Source of the DNA: Glebionis coronaria
Lineage: Eukaryota; Streptophyta; Magnoliopsida; Asterales; Asteraceae
NCBI GenBank assembly: GCA_025667525.1
Contig: CM046875.1
Coordinates: 204,286,271 to 204,350,270 of the forward strand
Reading direction: 5' to 3'
Length of the DNA: 64,000 bases
Below, piece by piece: positions 24,464 to 34,615 of this stretch (the stretch's first letter is position 1; each line of letters opens with the position of its first letter). The position numbers and the translations under genes were made by a program. The notes below the pieces were generated by a model, which had not been told where the DNA came from, searched no databases, and saw only the letters and a program-made list of their open reading frames with translations.

Positions 24464-25683
24464 TCAAACATTTGGTCCCCAATATCTCATGGGTCCAAAA
24501 TTTTTAGTTCCAAACATCCCTTGCATTTGGTTGGGATGCATGAATGGAGGAGGGTTTCCCCATGGGGAACAAAAGGGAGGAGGATAATAATTCATATAAC
24601 CATTTTGTTGTTTATTATTTCTCCTAGGTGTGTTTAATCTTGGTTTAGAGTTATGGTCATTCCTTCTAGGTGTTGGAGTTTTACTTCTAGGTCGTGAATT
24701 GTTTTGACTAACTCTTCTAGGTGTTGTCGTTCTACTTCTAGGCCTAGACTCATTCCGTACTCTTGGTGGAGTAGAAGATGGTCTTGATAAACTTCTATTT
24801 CCCATTAGAGGTTTACTCAAAGGCTTATAGAACTTATCAATGGCATTGTTGTCAAGTATGGGTAAATTCACTTTGTCAACAATAAGATGCTTGGGATGTT
24901 CACCTAAATTTGACTTTTCAGAAAGTTCAGTTTTTTCATCAAAAATACTTTCTGGCCGCGGTACCTTATCTATGGCGGCGGTTCCATAGTGATAAGGAAC
25001 CGCCCATACAGTTTGGGACCGCGTACAACAGATAGTTTTTCTGCAAATCGGACTTGTTTAGGTTCACTAGTTGATGCTTCATCTGAGTTAAAACCTACAC
25101 CAAGTCTTTCCTTAGAATGAGTTTGTTTTTTTAACATATCACCAAGAGCACTAGTACCTTTCATGAACTTTTCTAGTTTAATGGAGGTGCTCTTGAGATC
25201 TTCATTCTCTAACCTAAGTTTCTCACAACTTAAGCAACCTATATCAACTTCTTTATTTTTCTCAAGCTTGCCTAATTTTTCCCTAAGTTCACTAATCTCA
25301 TTTTCAAGCTTAGTTTTAGTTGATTTTAGTGTCTTGTTCTTTTCTATGAATTTAAGGCTAAGTTTGTGTAAATTGTCATATTGGCCTTCTAATTCAATAT
25401 TATCTAAGGTGGAGCTATCATTGCTATAATATTCGGTTTCGGAATGTACCTCTTTAGAAGTGTGAGCCATGAGACATTTCTCCTCTTTGGGGTTGTCATC
25501 AACATCTTCACCGCTATCGCTCCAAGAACCACTAACGAATGCCGTGTGATTCTTATCGCGTGAAGGATTTGGATACTCATTAATGAAATGATTTGGGTCA
25601 CCACATCTAAAGCAATTCCTATCACCCTTTTCGTTCTTGGCAAACCGATTCTTTAAGAATGGTTTCTTGTCATTGTTGGGTTG
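24464..25683 (-). pseudogene. SIRE-type gag, C-terminal part
   Basis: The right part (24970-25683) has NCFRCGDPNHFINEYP, a CCHC knuckle whose last Cys is Tyr, then an acidic stretch and a long coiled coil (KFIEKNKTLKSTKTKLENEI and following). A stop at 24970 falls inside the GCGGTTCC module. The left part (24464-24871), in another frame, has three basic repeats of the type SRPRS-T-TPRR and a Pro/Met-rich end (PPPFMHPNQMQG). The N-terminal capsid domain of SIRE gag is missing because the sequence changes to element B at 25684. Confidence 0.7.
24958..25022. repeat. GCGGTTCC palindromic module, copy 3 (within gag)
   Basis: Half-sites GCGGTACCTTAT (24958-24969), GGCGGTTCCATAG (24977-24989), GATAAGGAACCGCC (24991-25004) and GGGACCGC (25015-25022). 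It is the same arrangement as copies 1 and 2, here disrupting the gag frame. Confidence 0.85.
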
Positions 25684-26151
25684 TGATAGGTGTGAAAACA
25701 CCCATCCTTTTACCACTTAATTATAATGAAAACAAGACCATAACGTGTATTTTATGTCGTAAATGTCGGAATTATGCGTGGTTTGTGTTTTTGTTGTGTT
25801 TTAGGACCAAAAGATGAAAAAGGAAGAAAACACGGGCTTTCACGGGCTTTTATCGAAGAAAAAGACAAAAGACGAAGTCAAGAAATCAAGAGTGCAAAAA
25901 AACGGAAGTCCAAGGCTTGTTCTGAAGATTTATCGAAGAAAAAGTCTAAAGACGGAAGTTTAATAAAGCCGAAGAACTCAAGTCTAATTTATGAAGAAAA
26001 TATAAGACGAGTTCAAGTCATTCATCAACAAATCCCGAGACAAAGTCTAAAAAAATAATAAAAGTCGAAGAGTAAGAAGACTAAGGACTAAAAGAGAAAG
26101 AAAGAAAGAGAGAGGAAGCTTCCACTCTACTCCTCCTCTCCTATAAATAGA

Positions 26152-26159
26152 CCATTAGA
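26152..26159 (+). promoter_or_regulatory. TATA box of the B LTR
   Basis: TATAAATA, preceded by a purine-rich and then pyrimidine-rich stretch that LTR E also carries at the matching place. Confidence 0.6.
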
Positions 26160-26763
26160 TTCATTTTTCTTCTTGTTAGCTAATTTGACAAATTAGACTT
26201 TCCACCTTTACTTATTTGCCCAATTTCCATTTTCATGTCATTTTTACTAAATTGTTCTTTAAATTCATGTCTTAAATTTCGTGCACTTTGAATCCAAGTA
26301 AGTTAATTTCATTGTTAATCTTTATTTTCCTTTAATCAAGCTTTATTTTATCATTCTCATCCTACTTTTCTTGTTTTTGATTTGTTACCAATTCGGATTA
26401 AGCAATCTTTTGCTTAATCTCTTTGCTTATTTGATTAAAAAGTTTATCTTTTTATCAATCCTTAAGTTTTCATACGGAATAAGCTATAAGTTTGACAATC
26501 TTATTAGCTTATTTTGTGTTTAGCTTATTTGGTTTTTTTATAGTTTTTCTTAAAAAAGGTCTCATCATTTTAATGTTTATCTTATTAAGTTTGCTTATTT
26601 TGAGTTTTTAAAAGTCTTTAAATTCTAGCTTATTAGCTTTTACTTATATGTGTTATTATTGAGTTTTTGGTTGTGTGCTTATTTGAGTAATTAGTTATAG
26701 ATTTAGCTTATTTGTCTTTTTCCTTACTGTATTCCGATCAGCTCTGATCGGAAAAGGGTTTTG

Positions 26764-27045
26764 CATTCCTTTTACATTCCTTTTGCATTCCGACCAGCAT
26801 TCCAATTGCTTGGTCGGAAAAGGGGTTTACATTCCTTTTTCATTCCTTTTACATTCCTTTTGCATTCCTTTTACATTCCTTTTGCATTCCTTTTTCATTC
26901 CTTTTACATTCCTTTTGTATTCCTTTTGCATTTCTTTTACATTCCTTTTGCATTCCTTTTTCATTCCTTTTACATTCCTTTTTCATTCCTTTCACATTCC
27001 TTTTACATTCGTTTTACATTCCTTTTGCATTCCGACCAGCATTCC
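26764..27045 (+). repeat. 11-bp minisatellite, unit CATTCCTTTTN
   Basis: CATTCC (or one-base variants) recurs exactly every 11 bp at 26764-26786 and at 26830-27028 (19 consecutive units). Extra copies lie in the flanking block gcattccgaccagcattcc, which itself occurs twice (about 26785 and 27027). The 11-bp period cycles through all three frames, giving long spurious ORFs rich in His, Ser, Phe, Tyr, Ile and Pro. Confidence 0.92.
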
Positions 27046-27389
27046 AATTAGCTTTGTTTTTTATATTTGTTTTAGTTTTATTTTTAAGTTTAAATTATTT
27101 CAAGTTTACATTTCTATTACAGTGTCAAATTAATTTTTCGTCAAGCATTAAATTTTTGTCATTTAATTATTTACTTTTAAAGTTTTTAATATTGCACAAT
27201 CACTTCTTAAATTAGTTTTAGTTTTAATTAACCGTCATTTACTTTATCGTTTCGCAATTTAATTATACTACAACGACTAATTTATTGTTTCCCACCAAAA
27301 GACGACTAAGTCGCACTTTCTTCTAATAATCAATTCGAAAAGACTGGAACAACGAACTTTCATACTTAGTGAAAATATTAGGTATGAAA

Positions 27390-27404
27390 TGGCGCCGCTG
27401 CCGG
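27390..27404 (+). other. Primer-binding site of element B (Asp-tRNA type)
   Basis: TGGCGCCGCTGCCGG, the same core as in A (31429) and D (60546, minus). After 15 bases it departs from the GGGA found in A and D. Confidence 0.75.
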
Positions 27405-27670
27405 CTCTTTTCGTAAAGATTAACGGTTTTCTGTGAGAGACGCGTTGCTTTTTGGGATCCGTTCATTCGTGAGCGTTATTTTTCGTGTCAAAAAAAAAAA
27501 ATTCAAAAATCCATAAAAATTAAAAAATTTCAAAAATACAAAAACATCTAAAAATCATAAAAAACATTTCTTTTTCAAAGTTTTGCACCAAAAAGATTTT
27601 CTTTTTTTATAAGTGTACATATATTCTCTTTGTGTTTGGTATTTTTTTTCTTTTGTTTTTGCAGGTGCAT
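27405..27670 (+). other. 5' leader of element B with a possible 3' splice site
   Basis: An A-rich leader that ends in a long T-rich tract followed by TTGCAG (to 27664) and then GTGC, directly before the gag ATG. That context is what a plant intron acceptor looks like. No donor was identified. Confidence 0.4.
27666..27670 (+). repeat. Target-site duplication of element A, left copy
   Basis: TGCAT directly before the 5' LTR. The same five bases follow the 3' LTR at 43745-43749. Confidence 0.9.
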
Positions 27671-30600
27671 TGATGAGATGGCATTTATACATGATCTTAT
27701 CGTTCTTTTCGGACTTTAAATGCATAAAAATGACATAAAATACCATATATATGCTTGTGTTTGTTTACTTGTGTATTTTAAGTATGGATATCGTGAAAAA
27801 GACAAAAGGTCACAAGAAACAAGGAAAAAACGGACACGAGAAACGAAGCCGTACAAAGAACCGGGCCCTAATTCATGATTTATCCAACATTTACCCTTGA
27901 AGACTTGAAGATATGCAAGATTTATCCTCAAACAATGAAGAAATGACACTTAAAACCCTTGTGAATTCATAATTACAAGTTTGGTCCCTTAAGTTTGTCA
28001 AAATTACACAAATGGTCCTTCAACTTTGAAGAAATGGCAAGATTAGTCCCTCATCAAATCTAATTTATGGTCCCTTATGGAGTTAAAGTTATATTGAAGA
28101 CCTTTGAAGATCAACAATGTCCAAGATCAGTCCTTGAATTATGGAAAAATGGCAAAAACAACCCTTGATATCCGTTTACCAAAGTTTTGTGCCAAAAATG
28201 AGAAAAGGAAAACTTGTATAACAAAGGAATACGTTTTATGGGGCTGAAATACTTTTTATACATGTTTTGCCAAAGAACAAGGACCCAAGTTGCCATTTCC
28301 AAACTTTAAACACCACAAACACGCGCCAAACACCTTTTCTCCCCCAAAATCGGATCAAAAAGCTTACTGTTTACCATTCTTCACCCCCAGAATTTACTCA
28401 CTTAAAACAAAGGGTAAAATCCAATTACCCTAGCACATGTGTGATTCACACATGCAGAAACACATCCCACACCAAAAACCCTCACTCCCACTCACTATGG
28501 ACCCCACCCCCAATTCCCTTTCAACCAATCAGATAACAACTTCACCTCCAAGTTAAGCCACATGTCAAGATCAACAACCCACACTCTTAGCTTCATCCCA
28601 AAGCTATTTTAAACGGTTTGGATCATTTTGGACAGCTCATCAACAACAAACGTCCTCAAGTACTCAAGGACATTTTGGGAATTTCACTTCTAGGGTTTGT
28701 GAACAGTGACTAGCTAGCATTTGCCTATGAAAAGACTCCTCAACATGTGAGAGAGCTTTTGTTCCAGTTTTAGGCTATCATTCTTTGTAATCCCTTTTTA
28801 AGTTAATAAAATTTGATTTTCAGAAATTTATGAAATCTTGTTCTTGTTTATTAAAAGTTGGTGTTAGAATAGCCTAATTCTGAGTTCCATTTTAATGTTT
28901 GAAGGTTTTTGAGGCAAGGTTTTAAGTAATAAAACTTGGGTTTCAAAAATCAGAAAGATCTTGTTTATTGTTCATCACTTTTGTTTGTTGTTCTTAGCAG
29001 GTACTTGGAAGCTGGTACTTGTTCTGCTAGTACCTCAGCTCAAACAATCCAGGGCCTGGATGTAGGTCTTGGAGGTTTGCATCTTCTCCTTTTTCAATTT
29101 TCTCCTTTATTTTCTGAATTTTGGTGATAATGCATGATTGTTCTTGAATCTGTGTTATTGTTGTTGAATCTTGTTTATCTGTGTTGGGTTGATGTTTATG
29201 AGGTGTTGTTAACTTGTTTTGTGGTTTGAATCTGAAAAATCCTTTGAAAATTTGTGAGAGCAGATTATTAAGGGGTGTTTGGGTTAACTGCATAAGTAGG
29301 ATTTGTGGATTGTTGAGTGGTTTTTTATTGTTGCTATCTGTTGGTACATGTTTATCTGATATTCTTGGTCACTTATTTGCATATTTTGTGGTTTGAAACA
29401 CCTAGATTCTAAATAGGGCTATAAAATCTTGTTTACTTGATAAATTTGGCTTAGGTTTAAGGGACACCTAGATCTAATCATAGACTAGGGTTAACAAGTG
29501 ATTAAACTAGGTTAATAACATCACGGAAAGAGATTTGAAGCATTGAAATTGGATCTATGGTCAATTAGATCAGCAAAACATTTTTGCATATTATACTTGT
29601 TCTTATCAGTAACTGTTGGTGTTTGATTCTGCTTATTCACTTTGATTCAGTGTTTGATTTCAGTTTGTTTGTGCTTATTCATAGTTTATATAGCTTGTGT
29701 ATGCATCTGGTTGAATTTGGAGTGCTTATTCATGCTATATCTGCTTATTTGTGCATAACTGCTTATTTCCCATATCTGTGCTATATCTGGTGACTGTTTG
29801 CTTTTTCTGGGCTTATTGTGTGAACCAAATTGTGATTTTCTTGTTGATATTGACTCCTTGTGATTCACTGATCACAAGGGTGCCCTTGTTTCCAATTGAA
29901 TCCAACTAAATCTCTCTAAAAAGCTTGGTCAAATAGTCAAAGCAGTGGGAACTCCTTTCCCCTGCTGCTAGCCACTGCTAGTGTTAATTGGGTTTCAGCT
30001 TGTCAATAAGCTATAATAGCTTATTTTAACCAGCAACAACTTGTATTTTGTAATAGGTGCTCATTATTTGACCCATTTGTTCATACTGGAGCATTTGGTG
30101 TGTTGACTTTAGCGTTTGACTAGAAAACCAACTTAATTGACTTTTTCATAAGTGCTTATTGGTTCATTCTGGCTTATTGGTTTAGCTTATTGAAATTTTG
30201 TTGATTGTTTTGGCTTATTGAGTTCATATGTGACATTTTGCAAGTTGAATCAAGTTCTGAGGTGCCCTAAATCTCAAACCCGACTATTTTGTCTTTTAGT
30301 GAAATTGTACTTTGCTTATTTCTGGCTTATTGAGTGTGCTTTTTCAAAATTTCTTTTTACAGATCTCTTTAGTATCCCAAAAGAAGGTTGTGTGTCAAAT
30401 TAGAGCTTATGGCATTAGCTTATTGCTTAATGGGCTTATTGGCCCAATAAGGATAAGCTGTTTGCTTAATAAGTTGTGATAAGCTCACTTTCAGCTTTTG
30501 GGCCTTTAGAGTTTGTGTTTATAATTGAATTTTGAGTCAGATAGGGATTTTCCAAGTCAATTGGGCCAAGTTTGACTTTTTGGGCTAAAAAGCCCATTTG

Positions 30601-31425
30601 TGTTGACTGATTTTGGTTTTGGCCCATTTGAGGGCCCAATAGGGGTATTCTGGTCATTTCACTTTCATTTTCTGTTTATTTAGGTTAAAATAAACTAGTT
30701 TGCAAGTTTTTAGAATTTTTTATAATTTTTGGATTTTTAATATTATTTTAATATTATTTTATTATTATTTTTCAAATTTCACATTTTTGCACTCTTTACA
30801 TTTTTCTTAGCTTAAATACATTAAAATAGGATTTTTTCAACTCTTAGATTAATTTTATCACTTTTAGATTAATGTTTATAATTATTTTAAGTTTTAATAG
30901 TTTTTAAATCATGTTAAATAGTTTTTATTAGTTTAAAAATTTCTAAAAATAGTTTTTGATCTTTTTAAGTCATTTTAGACGTTTAACAATTGAAAAATCT
31001 TTATTTGGGATTTTTGATAATTAATTTGATTTTTAGGGCTTTAATTAGCATTTAAAAATTGAATATTTAATTAATTAAAAGGTTTGAAAAAGTTTTGATC
31101 ATTGGTAAACTCTTAGTTTATTTATTTTGATTTTTGGTGAATTTTTGGTAATTTTTAGAATTTATTTTTATTTTAGCTCATTTTACGGTTTTACGTTAAG
31201 TCTTAGTAGTAATTAATTTCACGTCTTCGTCATCCTCTTTTCTCATCCCCTTCCAACCAATATTAATCTCAAACCAATTTACATCTTAGTCACACACATA
31301 TACCTCCTTGGGAAACGAACTTTCATATCATAAGGGTCATTAGTGCTTGATTTTCCTAAATCATCACTTAATACTTTCCCTATTTACCCTCCTTTTCCTA
31401 AAGGTGTGGTAAAACTCTACAATCA
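27671..31425 (+). repeat. 5' LTR of element A
   Basis: 3755 bp, TGATGAGATGG to CTCTACAATCA. Many short 'gcttatt' words occur in its second half. The TATA position carries TATGAAAA (28726-28733), whereas the 3' LTR has TATAAAAA. Confidence 0.95.
28726..28734 (+). promoter_or_regulatory. Mutated TATA box in the A 5' LTR
   Basis: TATGAAAAG here against TATAAAAAG at 41055-41063 in the 3' LTR, in otherwise identical surroundings (GCCTAT.AAAAGACTCC). Confidence 0.65.
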
Positions 31426-31428
31426 TTT

Positions 31429-31446
31429 TGGCGCCGCTGCCGGGGA
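31429..31446 (+). other. Primer-binding site of element A (Asp-tRNA type)
   Basis: TGGCGCCGCTGCCGGGGA, 3 nt after the LTR. It is one base different from the TGGCGCCGTTGCCGGGGA usually given for Athila-type elements. Confidence 0.9.
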
Positions 31447-32173
31447 GGTGTGTCGTGATTAATTTGTTTTGTTGTTTTTAATATTAACCATAAATAGTAT
31501 TTGTCTTAGTAGAAATCTACTAATACGTATTATCGGTTTTCTTGGTTTTTCTTGTGAAATTATTATTACTATATTGTATTAAGTATCATAATCAATTCAA
31601 AATATCTCCAAAAGTGTGAAAACACAACCTTAATTGGGATTTGATCTCCTAATTATTGTATTCGAATCTCAAACAAAAAGAAAAAGGCAAAAATAGATAA
31701 ATACTTTTGTGAAGCTCGATTTTGAAAAATACAAACTATAAGGTGGGTATAAGGCGGGTATTATAAAATATACCCTAAGGAAAAAGGCTCTTAAGTGTTT
31801 CGTGCCGCCTCGTTTCCCCGCTTGCTTGTGAGTATTTTGAGATTGAAGGCTAATCGAGGGTTTTGCCGCCCAAAGTATTATTACGTATAATATATTTGCT
31901 TGTTTTCTTTGTGATTAAACCCTCTTGAACAATTTGGTTTTCACCAAAGTTCTAAAGTCATTCGAAGGCGTTCACTCCACGTGATCGTTTTCATTCCTTT
32001 GAGGCTTCTTTAATCAAGAGTTTGATTCGAGGAGAGATTTGGTAGATCGTTGTCTACGAAGATACACCAAAATCCAAAAAAATTTAAAACAATCAAAAAC
32101 ACAAAAAAATTGAAAATTCACAAAACACCCAAAAAGAATCTTCTTTGCTCTCCTCCCATTCTTCGTGAAGTTT
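31447..32173 (+). other. 5' untranslated leader of element A
   Basis: About 0.73 kb between the PBS and the first gag ATG, A-rich towards its end, with no ORF of note. It would hold packaging and dimerisation signals if the element follows the usual plan. Confidence 0.6.
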
Positions 32174-33409
32174 ATGATCACTCGTAATCAAGCAAAACGA
32201 GCTCGTAAACGTCTTCAAAAGCAAGCCAATCAAGAGACGTTGATTGAAGAACAACCTCCAATTGTTGAACCTATTGTAGAACAAGAAGTCGTCATGGCTA
32301 ATCGTACTATGATGGAGTTGCTACAAGCACCCACCAAGGGTTTTGGAGAGGCCATTGTGATTCCCGCTATCCTTGCGGAGAATTTCGAGATTAAGACGGG
32401 TTTAATGTCGATGTTGCAAGCTAATAAGTTTAGAGGTCATGAGAAAGACAACCCGTATTATCACATTAGGAATTTTAATCGTCTCACCGCCACTAGCAAG
32501 TTTAAGGATGTTCCACATGACGCCATTAAGATGATGTTGTTTCCATACTCGTTAGATGGACCCGCTAAAATTTGGCTTGAGAAAGAACCGCCAAATTCGA
32601 TTTTGACATGGGGTGATCTCGTTTCTAAGTTTGTGAACAAGTTTTTTCCACCATCTAAAACAACACATTTGAAAAATGAGATTTCAAGGTTTGTTCAAAG
32701 AAATAATGAAAGTTTTTCAATGGCATGGGAACTCTTTAAAGAAATGTTACATGAATGTCCACACCATGATTTTTCGGAATTGCATCAAATTGATACTTTT
32801 TATAATGGGCTTAATGATCATGAACGAGTTTATTTGAATGCCGCCGCGGGTGGTAATTTTTTGTGCAAAACGACCGATGAAGCTTTAAAGATTATCGAGA
32901 ATAGATCTAAGGTTTATAGCCCTCGTAACACACCGAGTGTTTCCAATTTGGATTCGTCATCATCGTCATCGTCTCGTAGCATTAATGCCTTACATGATGA
33001 AGCTAATGAGGAAAATCGGTTTTTCGATAGATTTGCTAATCTTATGTCTCATTGGAAAGCTCAAGAAGCTTCAAATTCCGCTTCGGTTAAAGCGGTTGCT
33101 AAGAGTTGTTTGTCTTGTGGTGGAGCCCATGATCTTTCCGAGTGCATTACCGCGGATGCTAACACTTCGAGTGCTTACGTAGCAACGGGAACTTACAACC
33201 AAAACGGCCAAGGTTCCCGCCCAAATCAAGCTCCACCAAATCAAAATGCTAATAACTATCGAAACAACAACCAAGGTGGTAATTACCAAGGTAATTCACG
33301 TAACTACAACAAGCGGAATTATCAAAGTGGGAATGGACAAGTCACTAATAAAAACCAAAACCGTGATTTTCAAAACACTACACAAGGTTTTCAAAATGCC
33401 CACACTTAA
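32174..33409 (+). pseudogene. Gag of element A, N-terminal and nucleocapsid part
   Basis: I take the ATG at 32174 (MITRNQAKRARK), not the GTG nine bases upstream. After a basic N-terminus comes a retrotransposon gag (capsid) domain: WLEKEPPNSILTWGDL, FVNKFFPPSKT, ETLIDTF-like QIDTFYNGL and NAAAGGNF. A Ser-rich linker leads to the knuckle CLSCGGAHDLSEC (33107-33145, C-X2-C-X3-H-X4-C) and an Asn/Gln-rich tail. A TAA at 33407-33409 interrupts the frame, which stays open in the same phase beyond it, so it reads as a point nonsense mutation (THT-stop-NLQGEF; Gln is plausible there). Confidence 0.85.
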
Positions 33410-34615
33410 AATCTTCAAGGAGAGTTTTTGGATTATGCTAAAGCAAATGATGCTAAATTTGATAACATGCAACGTGAGATGATTAGCTTAAGATCCGAGT
33501 TGAAAAATGAGCTTAAAAATGAACTTGCTAATGAACTTAAAACTCATGCAAATAAAATGGAAGGAAATGTCCAACGACTTCAACAAAATCAACAAAAGAT
33601 GGAACAAGGACAACATGAGATTAAGCAAGAATTGTTAAAAGCGGATGCTAGGCAATCAAAATTTGAGGACCAAATGGCAAAAATGTTTGAAGCAATCATG
33701 TGTAAACCCTCTTCCTCGGGTGGTCTTCCTAGTGATACCATTGCAAACCCGAAGGGAGAAATGAAGGTTATTACTACACGAAGTGGTAAAACTTTCAAGG
33801 AACCAATCTCTCATCCAAGTACTTCTACGGAGAAGGAAATCGAGAAAGAACCCGAGGTGATGGTCGAAAAGGAGCACAATACAATCCCACGAAGTACCGC
33901 TCAAACCACACCTACGGTTGAACCAATACCAATTATGGAACCCGAGATTCCAAGGCCGTTGCCTAATGTCCAACCCACACCACCCATACCTTACCCTTCG
34001 AGACGAAACAAAGAGAAATTGCAAGAACGTAACAAACAACAAATCGAGCTTTTTATAAAAATGTTTCAACAAGTGCATTTTAATGTGAGTTTAGCCGACG
34101 CGTTGTTGTATATGCCTCGTTTCGCTTCCACTTTTAAAAGTATGATGAGCGATAAGGAAAAGCTTTCAAAGCTTGCTAATTGTTCTTCGGTTTATCTTAA
34201 CCGCATACCGGAAAAAGTTGGTGACCCCGGAAAGTTTCTCATTCCTTGTGACATACAAGATATGAAAGAATGCCTCGCCTTGGCCGATCTTGGTGCGAGC
34301 ATTAATTTGATGCCATTTTCCATTTGGAAATCGCTTTCGCTTCCGGCTCTTATTCCTTCGAACATGTCTATCGAGATGGCCGATCATTCTACGATTTTAG
34401 CATGTGGAGTAGCCGAAGATGTTTTCGTGAAAGTGGGGAAGTTCTACTATCCCGTTGATTTTATAGTAGTTGACATCCCCGCGGATCCTCAAGTTCCTCT
34501 AATTCTAGGTCGTTCATTTTTAGACACCTCGAGATCGCTTATCGACGTTCATGCAAGAACTATCACTTTGAGATTCAACGAAGAGGAACTTGTTATAAAC
34601 GCTACTCAAAACTAG
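33410..34615 (+). pseudogene. Gag C-terminus and aspartic protease of element A
   Basis: It is in phase with the preceding gag. A coiled coil (FDNMQREMISLRSELKNELK and following) is followed by VITTRSGKTF, a Pro-rich linker, and a retropepsin-type domain: CLALADLGASINLMPFSIW (active-site DLGAS at 34285-34299) and VPLILGRSFL near the end. A TAG at 34613-34615 separates it from the pol segment, which resumes in the same phase. Together with the gag and pol segments it originally formed a single polyprotein. Confidence 0.85.

Larger units (their letters stand above)
18649..25683 (-). mobile_element. Ty1/copia element, SIRE/Maximus type, 5' part missing
   Basis: In element order on the minus strand: partial gag with a zinc knuckle, protease, integrase, RT, RNase H, a 1.5-kb 3' region with a small ORF, a polypurine tract and a 1.2-kb 3' LTR. 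The order PR-IN-RT-RH is that of copia. The long 3' region with repeated AAGGGGGA tracts is typical of SIRE elements. The 5' LTR, PBS and N-terminal gag are absent; the sequence switches to element B at 25684. If B inserted here, the rest of the SIRE copy may lie right of the window. The left edge could be 18649 or 18651. Confidence 0.85.
25684..27389 (+). repeat. 5' LTR of element B
   Basis: About 1.7 kb, from TGATAGGTGTG to the PBS. It contains TATAAATA at 26152-26159 and an 11-bp minisatellite at 26764-27045. It matches LTR E (reverse orientation) around the TATA box, around a TTCGAATTGATTATT block near the end, and in TATA-to-PBS distance (about 1.24 kb in both once D is removed). The exact 3' edge is uncertain: no clean CA precedes the PBS. 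Confidence 0.65.

Noticed and set aside
26761..27133. Two overlapping plus-strand ORFs (about 96 and 116 codons) rich in His, Ser, Phe, Tyr and Pro
   Set aside because: They are the translation of the 11-bp minisatellite, which is open in every frame; no protein is implied.
33656..34078. 140-codon minus-strand ORF
   Set aside because: Shadow of A's gag/protease frame.
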